NCBI RefSeq assembly: GCF_900104485.1
Contig: NZ_FMXQ01000001.1
Span: forward strand, 248,001-312,000
From: Bauldia litoralis
Lineage (GTDB): Bacteria; Pseudomonadota; Alphaproteobacteria; Rhizobiales; Kaistiaceae
Direction: 5' to 3'
DNA: 64,000 nucleotides
Shown here in pieces: positions 26,996-35,073 of the stretch (the stretch's first letter is position 1; every line of letters starts with the position of its first letter). The notes beneath the pieces were generated by a model. The model was not told the DNA's origin, searched no databases, and was given only the letters and a program-made list of their open reading frames with translations. Position numbers and translations under genes: made by a program.

Positions 26996-28354
26996 ATGGA
27001 CACAAGACCCGTCCCCGCGGCATCGACCTCTCTCGGCGAACGCGCCAAGCGTCACGTCCGCCATTTCCTGGCGGATTTCGCCGCGCTGGAACGTGAATAT
27101 CCGGCCGGCTATCCCAAGATGATCGTCCGCGGCGAAGGCGCCTATGTCTTCGACGCGGACGACCACCGCCTGCTCGACGCCGGCAGCCACCTCGGCGCCT
27201 GCCAGATCGGTCATGGCCGGCGGGAGGTCGCCGATCGCATCGCCGAGCAGGTGCGCCAGCTCGAATTCATCGCCCTCGATGCCGGCGTCTCGCATCCCTA
27301 TGTCGTCGAACTGGCCGAACGGCTCGCCGCCATCGTCGCCTGCGACGACCCCGTCTTCTCCTTCACCAACAGCGGCAGCGAGTCGAACGAACTCGCCTTC
27401 AAGATCGCCCGGACCTACCACGCCCGGCGCGGCGAGCCATCGCGGACAAAGGTGATCTCGCGGCTTGGCTCGTATCACGGCTCCTCGATCGCCGCTTCCG
27501 CCGCCACCGGCGTCGACGCCTTCAAGACCGGCTTCGGGCCGCTCGCGCCCGATTTCCTCCACACCACCCCGCCGACCCGATCCCCCTTCGGCCATCGCGA
27601 GGAGACCGCGACCGCCGAACTGTCGCTCGCCGATCTCGAAGCGATGATCGAGCGCGAGGGGCCGGAGACCGTCGCGGCGATCATCGCCGAGCCGATCGCG
27701 ATCCCCGGCGCGGTCAAGATCCCGCATTCGGGCTATTTCGCCCGCCTGCGCAAGCTCTGCGACGCCCACGGCATCCTGCTGATCATCGACGAAGTCGTCT
27801 GCGGCTTCGGCCGGACCGGACGCATGTTCGGCGCCGACCATTTCGACGTGCGCGGCGACATCGTCACCTATGCCAAGGGCCTCACCAGCGGCTACATCCC
27901 GATGGGCGCGGTGGCGGTCTCGGGGCGGGTCAACGAGGTCTTCCTCAAGACTCCCCTCCTCCACCTCAACACCTATGCCGGCCACCCGGTCGCCTGCGCC
28001 TCTGCCCTTGCCGCCCTCGACATCATGGAGGCCGAGAACCTCGTCGACCACGCCGCGGTGATGGAGCAGGTGCTGCGCGACGAACTGAACCGGATGAGCC
28101 AGAGCGTCCAGCGGGTCCGCGACATCTCGGTCATCGGCCTTCTGTCCAGCGTCATCTCCGACATATCGGATGTCGAGGATCCCGACGCGACCATCCGCAA
28201 GGTGCGCAAGGACGCCTATGACGCGGGCCTGCTGGTCCGCATCGCGCGCGACGGCACCAACATGAGCGCGCATTTCTATCCGGCCCTGGTGGTCGGCCAG
28301 CGCGACATCGAAGACGGCGTCAGGGGCCTCGAAACCGCCCTCCGCCAGGTCTGA
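26996..28354 (+). CDS. Class III pyridoxal-phosphate aminotransferase
   Basis: This 452-residue fold-type I aminotransferase has the SFTNSGSESNELAFKIAR phosphate loop, ISRLGSYHGSSIAASAATG, the cofactor aspartate in LLIIDEVVCGFGRTGRM and the PLP lysine in VTYAKGLTSGYIPMGAV. Members transfer omega-amino groups (GABA, beta-alanine, taurine-type substrates) to pyruvate or 2-oxoglutarate, yielding aldehydes. It starts 16 bp after the aldehyde dehydrogenase gene. Together they form an amine-to-acid module that could act on an omega-amino acid released by the Pxp system. Confidence 0.9.
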   Translation: MDTRPVPAASTSLGERAKRHVRHFLADFAALEREYPAGYPKMIVRGEGAYVFDADDHRLLDAGSHLGACQIGHGRREVADRIAEQVRQLEFIALDAGVSHPYVVELAERLAAIVACDDPVFSFTNSGSESNELAFKIARTYHARRGEPSRTKVISRLGSYHGSSIAASAATGVDAFKTGFGPLAPDFLHTTPPTRSPFGHREETATAELSLADLEAMIEREGPETVAAIIAEPIAIPGAVKIPHSGYFARLRKLCDAHGILLIIDEVVCGFGRTGRMFGADHFDVRGDIVTYAKGLTSGYIPMGAVAVSGRVNEVFLKTPLLHLNTYAGHPVACASALAALDIMEAENLVDHAAVMEQVLRDELNRMSQSVQRVRDISVIGLLSSVISDISDVEDPDATIRKVRKDAYDAGLLVRIARDGTNMSAHFYPALVVGQRDIEDGVRGLETALRQV

Positions 28355-28370
28355 ACCAGGGACTCCACCA

Positions 28371-29534
28371 ATGCGCATTGTCGAGATTCGCGAGCAGTCG
28401 ATTCCGCTGCAAGCGAACATCCAGAATTCCGTCGTCAACTTCGCCGAGCATACCGTCTCGCTCGTCGCCGTCGTCTCGGACGTCATCCGCGACGGCCGCC
28501 CGGTGGTCGGCGTCGCCTTCGATTCGATCGGCCGCTTCGCGCAGAGCGGCCTGTTGCGCGAGCGCTTCATCGCCAGGCTCGCCAAGGCCGCGCCGGAGGA
28601 CCTCTCCGACGACGCCGGCACCGGCATCGACACGGAGAAGGCCTTCCGTATCATGATGCGGAACGAAAAGCCCGGCGGCCATGGCGACCGTGCCCATGCC
28701 GTCGCGGCGGTCGAACTCGCCCTCTGGGACCTCAACGCCAAGCTCGCCGGCGTGCCGGCATGGCGTCTCATCGCCGACAGGTTCGGCGTCACCGCGGCGG
28801 CGCGGATGCCGGTCTACGCCGCCGGCGGCTACTACTATCCCGAGGACAGCGTCGGCCGCCTGCAGGACGAGATGCGCGGCTACCAGGATCTCGGCTACAC
28901 CTCCTTCAAGATGAAGATCGGCGGCGCCAGCCTTGCCGAGGACATGACCCGCATCGAGGCCGCCCTGGCGGTAATCGGCGATGCCAAATGCCTTGCCGTC
29001 GACGCCAATGGCCGCTTCGATACCCCGACTGCGATCGCCTACGGCAAGGCGATGGCCGGCTTCGGCCTTCGCTGGTACGAGGAGCCCGGCGACCCGCTCG
29101 ACTATCGCCTGATGGACGAATTGGCCAAGGTCTATGACGAGACCCTGGCCACCGGCGAGAACCTCTTCTCCTGCCGCGACGTCGACAATCTCATCCGCTA
29201 CGGCGGCATGCGGCCGGGCCGCGATCTCTTCCAGATGGATCCGGGTCTGAGCTACGGCCTCGGCGAGTTCGGACGCATGGTCGCGGCGATGGAACAAGCC
29301 GGCTTCTCGCGCAAGCAGCTCTTCCCGCATGGCGGCCACAACATCGCGCTGCACATCGTCGTCGGCCTCGGCCTTGGCGGCTCGGAAGCCTATCCCGGCG
29401 TTTTCGCACCGGTCGGCGGCTATGCCCCGGACTGCACGCTCGAGGGCGGCGCCATCGCCCCCGGCGACAAGCCGGGCTTCGGGCTCGAGCAGAAGCCCGA
29501 TCTCGCCCCGTATATCGAAAAACTGACGGCCTGA
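28371..29534 (+). CDS. tarD: Enolase-superfamily dehydratase, D-tartrate dehydratase (TarD) type
   Basis: This 387-residue enolase-superfamily member is very like the tartrate dehydratase subgroup. It has MRNEKPGGHGDR, VYAAGGYYYP, SFKMKIGGA with K180 and K182, metal ligands D211 (VDANGRF), E237 (WYEEPGDPLDY) and E263 (ATGENLFS), and the acid/base histidine region PHGGH (H320, H323). Such enzymes dehydrate D-tartrate or similar hydroxy-acids to 2-oxo acids. It lies 16 bp after the aminotransferase as the last gene of the operon. The subgroup is recognised with confidence. The true substrate may be another acid sugar, because no tartrate transporter is evident. Confidence 0.82.
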   Translation: MRIVEIREQSIPLQANIQNSVVNFAEHTVSLVAVVSDVIRDGRPVVGVAFDSIGRFAQSGLLRERFIARLAKAAPEDLSDDAGTGIDTEKAFRIMMRNEKPGGHGDRAHAVAAVELALWDLNAKLAGVPAWRLIADRFGVTAAARMPVYAAGGYYYPEDSVGRLQDEMRGYQDLGYTSFKMKIGGASLAEDMTRIEAALAVIGDAKCLAVDANGRFDTPTAIAYGKAMAGFGLRWYEEPGDPLDYRLMDELAKVYDETLATGENLFSCRDVDNLIRYGGMRPGRDLFQMDPGLSYGLGEFGRMVAAMEQAGFSRKQLFPHGGHNIALHIVVGLGLGGSEAYPGVFAPVGGYAPDCTLEGGAIAPGDKPGFGLEQKPDLAPYIEKLTA

Positions 29535-29549
29535 CGCCGGGATCGGGCC

Positions 29550-29573
29550 AAAAAACAAAGGAACTTGTTTTTT
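29550..29573. promoter_or_regulatory. AT-rich palindrome upstream of the GntR gene
   Basis: AAAAAACAA (29550-29558) and its exact complement TTGTTTTTT (29565-29573) flank a 6-bp spacer. It lies 16 bp after the dehydratase stop and 116 bp before the GntR start. It resembles a looser version of the AAAGATCAAA operator and could be an autoregulatory site. With its T-run it could instead be a weak terminator of the preceding operon, although the stem has only two G/C pairs. Confidence 0.4.
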
Positions 29574-29689
29574 TACGCCCGCGATGGCACGGCTTGGGTG
29601 TACCGGCGCTTTAGCTCCGTGGTTGAGTCGCGGCAGCATCCGAGCGTCATCAGGCTGGCCAATCCGGCATAACCAAAGGGAGGTGCGCA

Positions 29690-30445
29690 GTGTCCGGCGC
29701 CGACACCGACCCGCTCGACCGTTGGCATTTTCATCCCATCGCCAATCCCCGCGCGCATGAGGAGGTTGTCGAGCAGATCACCTTTGCGATCCTGTCGGGC
29801 GCCTTCGGTTCGGGCGAACGTCTTCCCAATGTCGAGGCGCTGGCGCGCACCATGGGGGTCAGCAAGCCCGTCATCGGCGAGGCGCTGAAGGTCCTGACCA
29901 AGGCTGGCGTCGTCAAGGCGCAGCGCGGCATCCATGGCGGCCTCAGCGTCGACAATGTCGATGTGCCCGACTCGGTGCTGACCATCACCGCGCCGCTCAG
30001 TCACTTCGAGGTCCGCGAGATCGTCGAGGCCCGGCGCCCGGTCGAGCTCCAGGTCGCCCTGCTCGCCGGCGAACGGGCGACCGAGACTGATTTCGCGGCG
30101 ATGCAGGTCTGCATCGACCGGCTGCGCGAGCATCGCAACAGCGATCTCTCGAACCGGATCCGCTTCGACCACCTCTTCCACTACACGATCGGGCGGACGG
30201 CGCGGAGCCGCGCCCTCGCCCTCTACCAGCACCAGATCCTCGAGAATCTCTACGTCCGGATGGGGCCTTATTTCGCCGAGATCGAGGAGGTTGAGTCCGT
30301 CATCCGACTGCACGAGATGACGCTCGACGCGATCCGCACACGCGATCCCGCGGCGATCGCCGAAGCGATCGACGTCCATCTCAAGCCGCTCGAAACCGTG
30401 GTTGCTGAAGCCGGCGAGGGGGCCGGTCTGGATAACCAGACCTAG
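29690..30445 (+). CDS. GntR-family regulator (FadR subfamily), candidate master regulator of the island
   Basis: This 251-residue protein has an N-terminal winged helix (VVEQITFAILSGAFGSGERL, then MGVSKPVIGEALKVL and GIHGGLSVDN) and a C-terminal FCD domain with D/H residues in RFDHLFHYTIG and VIRLHEMTL. The GTG start at 29690 has GGGAGG 6 bp upstream. It sits between the dehydratase operon and the EthD/ABC genes. It is the only regulator gene between 20 and 38 kb, which makes it the best candidate to bind the AAAGATCAAA operators at the four promoters around it. Its 3' end overlaps the convergent EthD gene by 4 bp. Confidence 0.88.
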   Translation: MSGADTDPLDRWHFHPIANPRAHEEVVEQITFAILSGAFGSGERLPNVEALARTMGVSKPVIGEALKVLTKAGVVKAQRGIHGGLSVDNVDVPDSVLTITAPLSHFEVREIVEARRPVELQVALLAGERATETDFAAMQVCIDRLREHRNSDLSNRIRFDHLFHYTIGRTARSRALALYQHQILENLYVRMGPYFAEIEEVESVIRLHEMTLDAIRTRDPAAIAEAIDVHLKPLETVVAEAGEGAGLDNQT

Positions 30446-31200
30446 TCGTCGCGGTGCGGCAGGGCGGTGTTGAGCATCAGCATCTCCTGGCCGCGGAACA
30501 GGCCGCCGAGCGTATCGGTGCTCGCATCCTTCAACTCAGCGAACTTCGCCTTGAAGCCATCCGAGTTGAGATAGGCCAGCGCGTCGTCGTTCGAGTCGAA
30601 CCACAGTTCCAGGTTCCAGTCGTAGAGCAACTGCCCTTCGCTGGGCAGCGTCCCGACCTGGCCGAGCCTGATCGTCTTGTCGACGCTGGTCCCGAAGACG
30701 TGCTCGCGCACCAGCGGGTCCTGGCCGAGGTCGCCGAAGGTCCTGGCGTACCAGTCCTTGAGACCCGCCTTGTCCCTGGCCATGCCGAAGGCGATGAACT
30801 TGGTGATGGTGCCGTCCTCCCGCGCGCGGTAGCCGCGCTGGAAGGTGCTGAACTGCGCCGGCTGCGCAACGTCGAACTGGGTGTGCTCGGTCAGTGCGAT
30901 ACCGGGCAGCGTGCCGGGCTGGAGACCCATGTTGACCATGCCGTCGCCGAGCAGCGCCCATCCGGTCGGATGGTTCCAGCACGCGACCATCGAATCCCAG
31001 TCGGCCCAGTACTCCTGGGCAATGCGGAAGAACTCGCCATGCGCGACATCCGGTTGCCGGTCGACGCGACGGTTGATCGAATAGCGGATGATCTTGTGGG
31101 CAACCTTGGCCAGTTCCGTATGAATGCCAAGATACCAGTCGTCGAACTGATCGGCGGTCATGTGGGAAGGCAGGGTGATGACCCAGTTGAAGCTAATCAC
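30442..31200 (-). CDS. EthD-domain-like protein (tandem dimeric alpha/beta-barrel halves)
   Basis: This 252-residue soluble protein appears to contain two related ferredoxin-like halves. One (about residues 3-100) begins FNWVITLPSHMTADQFDDWY with IHTELAKVAHKIIRYSINRR. The second (about 130-235) has TKFIAFGMARDKAGLKDWYA and DPLVREHVFGTSVDKTIR. The motifs fit EthD/Dabb proteins, which are accessory or small catalytic proteins in degradative pathways. The GTG start at 31200 is 6 bp after GAGGAGAG. It has its own promoter with the island operator, so it belongs to the regulon. Its function is not known. Confidence 0.7.
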   Translation of the reverse strand: MISFNWVITLPSHMTADQFDDWYLGIHTELAKVAHKIIRYSINRRVDRQPDVAHGEFFRIAQEYWADWDSMVACWNHPTGWALLGDGMVNMGLQPGTLPGIALTEHTQFDVAQPAQFSTFQRGYRAREDGTITKFIAFGMARDKAGLKDWYARTFGDLGQDPLVREHVFGTSVDKTIRLGQVGTLPSEGQLLYDWNLELWFDSNDDALAYLNSDGFKAKFAELKDASTDTLGGLFRGQEMLMLNTALPHRDD

Positions 31201-31225
31201 CGTCGACTCTCCTCGCACTAAGAAC

Positions 31226-31271
31226 AAAGAAAAAGATTTTTGATCATTGGACAGGCGTGCTGACCTGTCAA
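31226..31271 (-). promoter_or_regulatory. Promoter and operator of the EthD-like gene
   Basis: On the minus strand, -35 TTGACA (31266-31271) is followed by exactly 17 bp and then -10 AATGAT (31243-31248). The -10 is the start of the operator AATGATCAAA-N3-CTTTTTCTTT (31226-31248, read on the minus strand). The start codon is 26 bp downstream. It has the same promoter-over-operator geometry as the other three sites. Confidence 0.7.
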
Positions 31272-31332
31272 GATGGGACTGCCGGGAGGTGAACAGGTCG
31301 CGGCAATTCAGGGGCGACCGGACGTGGTGCGC

Positions 31333-31385
31333 TTGACTCCATAAAAGGTCGCAGCTAAAACCAAAGATCAAAGCTTTTGTTCTTT
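31333..31385 (+). promoter_or_regulatory. Promoter and operator of the ABC transporter operon
   Basis: TTGACT (31333-31338), 16 bp and CTAAAA (31355-31360) form a sigma-70-like promoter. The operator AAAGATCAAA-N3-TTTGTTCTTT (31363-31385) lies immediately downstream. This is the most symmetrical copy: 9 of 11 base pairs around the centre match. The binding-protein ATG is 43 bp downstream. It is the best template for defining the regulon consensus. Confidence 0.75.
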
Positions 31386-31427
31386 TACTTGTGCGATCCA
31401 ATTTCACCCACGCACCAGGAGGTACGA

Positions 31428-32528
31428 ATGACTTCGATGACGAGAATGGCAGCGGTCCTTTGCGCGACCGCACTATCGCTGGGCACAGTGCTCGGCGGCG
31501 TCCAGGCCCAGGAAGGGACCGGATCGGTCATGGGCGAAGGCAAGGAACTGGTGATGTTCACCATCACGGCTTCCAACGTCTACGGCGCCAACCAGATCAA
31601 GGGCGCGACCGCCGAGGCCGAGAAGCTCGGCTACAAGCTCACGGTTTTCCAGAACAACTTCTCCCAGCCGGAGCAGGACCAGCAGGTCCAGCAGTATATC
31701 GCCAGCGGCGCCAAGCCGGCTGCCGTGATCTTCTGGCCATGGGTCGCCGATGCGGCGATCAACGACGTGCGGCTCCTGTCGCGCCTCGCCCCGGTCATCC
31801 AGCTCACCCAGGAGCCCAACGAGAAGTCCTGGCCCTTCGTCCAGGCCTATTCCGGCGCCAACCAGATCCTGATCGGCAAGACCGTCGGTGAGATGCTCAT
31901 CCAGGCCCGCGACGCCGCCAAGGCAGCCGGCATGGAGTTCAAGAGCCCCGAAGGCAACCTCCTCATCTTCCAGCATCCGGAAGGCGAGAAGACCGGTACC
32001 GAGCGCTACAAGGGCATGATCGAAGCCACCAAGGACGCTCCGTTCAACGAGATTCACCTCGAATACGGTGCCAACAGCCCCGAGAGCGGCTACGAGATCG
32101 GCAGCCAGGTAGTCCCGAAATACAAGGGTGAGTTCGACTTCCTGTGGGTCTCGAACCAGCAGGCGGCCAACGGCGTCATCCGCGCCCTGAAGGAAAACGG
32201 CATCACCCCCGGCAAGGACGTCTACATCGTCTCCGGCGATTGCTCGGGCTCCCTCGAGGCGGTCAAGAATGGCGAGACCTTCGGCACGGGCATCCAGCCG
32301 GCAGCGGTCGAGGGCGCGCTTGCGGTCCGCACCGCGGCGAAGTTCGTCGCCAATGGCGGCATCGAAGGCGATGTCATCCAGATGGAAGTCGAGGCCGAGG
32401 CCCCCGAGATCGATCCCGGTCCGCCGGCGAAGTTCAACTTCATGCCGCACGCCCCGGCGATCGGCGCCGATGGCGTGGCCAACACCAAGATCTGGGGCTA
32501 TAACGCCGACGAGATCTGCGCCAGCTAA
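31428..32528 (+). CDS. ABC transporter substrate-binding protein (ribose/type I periplasmic family)
   Basis: This 366-residue protein has a signal peptide (MTSMTRMAAVLCATALSLGT, cleavage near VQAQ, about residue 28). The type I binding fold follows, with VMFTITASNVYGANQIKGA, YIASGAKPAAVIFWPWVADA, VGEMLIQARDAAKAAG and DFLWVSNQQAANGVIRAL. GGAGG precedes the ATG. It is the first gene of a six-gene operon. Unlike classic sugar binding proteins it has tryptophan-rich segments in the first lobe, so the ligand may not be a simple sugar. The regulon context suggests the substrate of the Pxp/aminotransferase pathway. Confidence 0.88.
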   Translation: MTSMTRMAAVLCATALSLGTVLGGVQAQEGTGSVMGEGKELVMFTITASNVYGANQIKGATAEAEKLGYKLTVFQNNFSQPEQDQQVQQYIASGAKPAAVIFWPWVADAAINDVRLLSRLAPVIQLTQEPNEKSWPFVQAYSGANQILIGKTVGEMLIQARDAAKAAGMEFKSPEGNLLIFQHPEGEKTGTERYKGMIEATKDAPFNEIHLEYGANSPESGYEIGSQVVPKYKGEFDFLWVSNQQAANGVIRALKENGITPGKDVYIVSGDCSGSLEAVKNGETFGTGIQPAAVEGALAVRTAAKFVANGGIEGDVIQMEVEAEAPEIDPGPPAKFNFMPHAPAIGADGVANTKIWGYNADEICAS

Positions 32529-32539
32529 GCGACTGCCTG

Positions 32540-34075
32540 GTGATCAACACATCAACATCCACGACAATCGGAGGCGCGGCTGAAAAGCCGCGCCTTCGGG
32601 TCCGCGGCCTCTCCAAGCGTTACGGCAGCGTCCAGGCCCTCGACGAGGTCGATTTCGAGCTGCGACCCGGCGAAGTGATGGCGCTCCTCGGTGAAAACGG
32701 CGCCGGCAAGAGTACCCTCGTCAAGGTCGTTTCCGGGCTTGTCGAGCCGGATTCCGGCACCATCGAAGTCGACGGCACGTCGACAACCCTCTTTCCCAGC
32801 GCACGTTCGCAGGCCGCCGGCGTTGCCGTCGTCCACCAGGAATACAGCTCCGTCCCGACGCTGACCGTCGCCGAGAACCTGGTCCTAGGCCAGACCGGCG
32901 TTTCGGCGCTCTGGCTCCCCGGCCGCCTCAATGCCCGCGCCAGGGAACTGCTCTCCGCCGTCGGGCTCGATCACATCGATCCCGGCACGCGGGTCGAGCA
33001 CCTCAGCGTCGCCGAGATGCAACTGCTCGAGATCGCCCGCCTGCTGGTGCGCGACGCGCGCATCCTCATTTTCGACGAACCGACAGCCGCGCTCGCCGAT
33101 CGCGAGATCGAGCGCGTCCTCGCCGTCATCCAGAAGCTCGCCGCCGAAGGGCGCAGCGTCATCTATGTCACCCACCGCCTCCCCGAGGTCTTCCGCATCG
33201 CCAACCGTGTCACGGTCTTCCGCAACGGCCGCAGCCTGCCGGCCTGCCCGACCAGCGAGCTCGATGTCGACCGCGTCATCGCGATGATGCTCGGTCGCGA
33301 CCTCGACACGATGTTTCCGGCCCATGGCACCCTGTCCGGCGATCCGCTCTACCGGGTCGAAGGATTGCTGAGCGCCGGTCTTGTCGAGCCCGTCAGCTTC
33401 AATGTCCGTCCCGGCGAGATCGTCGGCCTGACCGGCCAGCTCGGCAGCGGCGCCAGCGGCGTTGTCGCATCGCTGGCCGGCATGGCGCCGCCATCGGCGG
33501 GACGAGTCCTGCTCGGCGGCAAGGAGCTCTCCCTCAAGAGCCGCTCGGCGACGCTCCAGGACGGCATCGCCTACTGCTCCGCCGACCGGAAGCGCGACGG
33601 CATCTTTGCCGAACGCTCGATCCGCGAGAATCTGTCATCGCCGTGGATCCGCTCGGTCGCCTCCGGCGGCTGGATCTCGACGCGCCGGGAGACCGAACGC
33701 GCCGGCGAGATCGCCGCCCGCTTCGCCATCGACGTCAAGCGCCTCGGCTCCAATGTCGGTACCCTGAGCGGCGGCAACCAGCAGAAGGTCGCGGTCGGCA
33801 AGTGGCTCGGCACCACGCCGCGCGTCATGCTTCTCGAGGAGCCGACCCGCGGCGTCGATATCGGCGCCCGCGCCGAGATCTACCAGCGGCTCCGTGATCT
33901 CTGCGACGCCGGCCTCGGCATCGTCGTATCGAGTTCCGACACCGCCGAGATTCTCGGTTTATGCGATACCATCGGCACCTTCTATCGTGGCCGCCTGACC
34001 AGCTTCAAACCGCAGGCGGAGTGGACCGAGGATTCCCTCGTCCGCGAAGTGATGCACCAGGAGACGGCCGCATGA
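32540..34075 (+). CDS. ABC transporter ATP-binding protein, two ABC domains
   Basis: This 511-residue tandem ATPase is of the RbsA/MglA type. Domain 1 has Walker A GENGAGKST (residues 51-59), a degenerate signature LSVAEMQLLEIARLL in place of LSGGQ, and Walker B ILIFDEPTAAL. Domain 2 has the expected degenerate Walker A region, a good LSGGNQQKVAVGKWL signature, and a Walker B reading VMLLEEPTRGVDIG in which the usual aspartate is glutamate. The GTG start at 32540 lacks a strong ribosome binding site. It overlaps the next permease by ATGA. It is a functional importer ATPase by context; its substrate is unknown. Confidence 0.88.
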   Translation: MINTSTSTTIGGAAEKPRLRVRGLSKRYGSVQALDEVDFELRPGEVMALLGENGAGKSTLVKVVSGLVEPDSGTIEVDGTSTTLFPSARSQAAGVAVVHQEYSSVPTLTVAENLVLGQTGVSALWLPGRLNARARELLSAVGLDHIDPGTRVEHLSVAEMQLLEIARLLVRDARILIFDEPTAALADREIERVLAVIQKLAAEGRSVIYVTHRLPEVFRIANRVTVFRNGRSLPACPTSELDVDRVIAMMLGRDLDTMFPAHGTLSGDPLYRVEGLLSAGLVEPVSFNVRPGEIVGLTGQLGSGASGVVASLAGMAPPSAGRVLLGGKELSLKSRSATLQDGIAYCSADRKRDGIFAERSIRENLSSPWIRSVASGGWISTRRETERAGEIAARFAIDVKRLGSNVGTLSGGNQQKVAVGKWLGTTPRVMLLEEPTRGVDIGARAEIYQRLRDLCDAGLGIVVSSSDTAEILGLCDTIGTFYRGRLTSFKPQAEWTEDSLVREVMHQETAA

Positions 34076-35073
34076 GCGAGCCGTCAGGGAGCGTGACCGC
34101 CGGGATGTCGCCGACGTTACAACAAGCCGACAAGCCGAACCGGCCCGACTGGCTGCCGATGGCGCTGGTCATCGGGCTGACGGTCGTCGCCATCGTCATC
34201 GCCGTGGCGGTGACCCCGAAGTTCCTTACCGTCGACAACATCCGCGCCATCCTGCGCAACGCGGCGATCGTCGGCATCGTCGCCGTCTCGATGACGCCGA
34301 TCACGCTCTCCGGCAACTTCGTCTCGCTCGGCATCTCCCAGTCGGCGATGGCGGCGATGGTGTCCTTCGTCGCCCTGGTCGGCACCGGCATGCCGCAGGT
34401 CTTCGCCATCGTCCTGGTCATTGCCGGCCTCGTCGCCGTTGGCGTCCTTCAGGGCGCCGTGGTCGCCGCCGGCCTCAACCCGGTCATCACCACGCTCGCC
34501 GCCGGCGCCATCATCTTCGGCGTCGTCTCGGAGGTCTCGGGCGGTGGCATCGTCCGGGCCGGCGACGCGCCGCTCTCCTGGGGCGGCAGCACCGTTGCCG
34601 GCATCCCCATCGAGGTTCTGGTCTTCCTGATCGTTACGATCGCCGTGACGCTGCTGATGTCGCGCACCGTCACCGGAAGGGAAACCACGCTGGTCGGCGC
34701 CAACCGCCCGACGGCGGAAGTCAGCGGCATCTCCTTCACCCGCGTCACCATCGTCGCCTTCGCCATCTTCTCCGTCGGCCTCGCCATCGCCGGCATCCTC
34801 AACGGCGCGGCCTTCGGCCAGGCGACGGCCAAGTCGTTCCCCGATCTCACCATCGACTCGATCGCCGCCCTGCTGGTCGGCGGCACGGCGATCGCCGGCG
34901 GCCAGGGGTCGCCGCTGCGCTCGGCCGGCGGCGCCATCCTCATCGCCGTCATCTCCAACATGATGGTCCTTAACGACTTCAGCACCGGTGGCCGGCTGGC
35001 CGTGCAGGGCGGCGTCGTCGTTATCGTCGTCGTCGTCCTAGACCTCATGCGCCGGGGAGCCTTCCGCCGATGA
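34072..35073 (+). CDS. ABC transporter permease (RbsC-like), first of pair
   Basis: This 333-residue membrane protein has a hydrophilic N-terminal tail of about 35 residues. The RbsC-type permease follows, with VSMTPITLSGNFVSLGISQS in place of the usual GGIDLSVG motif, the cytoplasmic loop TGRETTLVGANRPTAEVSGI and GGTAIAGGQGSPLRSAGGA. It is coupled to the ATPase and to the second permease by ATGA overlaps at both ends. It forms the transmembrane pore with its partner. Confidence 0.87.
   Translation: MSEPSGSVTAGMSPTLQQADKPNRPDWLPMALVIGLTVVAIVIAVAVTPKFLTVDNIRAILRNAAIVGIVAVSMTPITLSGNFVSLGISQSAMAAMVSFVALVGTGMPQVFAIVLVIAGLVAVGVLQGAVVAAGLNPVITTLAAGAIIFGVVSEVSGGGIVRAGDAPLSWGGSTVAGIPIEVLVFLIVTIAVTLLMSRTVTGRETTLVGANRPTAEVSGISFTRVTIVAFAIFSVGLAIAGILNGAAFGQATAKSFPDLTIDSIAALLVGGTAIAGGQGSPLRSAGGAILIAVISNMMVLNDFSTGGRLAVQGGVVVIVVVVLDLMRRGAFRR

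Noticed and set aside
29605-29640. A stretch reading TTTAGCTCCGTGGTTGAG resembles the D-arm of a tRNA.
   Set aside because: No acceptor stem partner, anticodon arm or T-arm (GGTTCGA-type) follows within 80 bp, and the region is an ordinary leader before the GntR gene.
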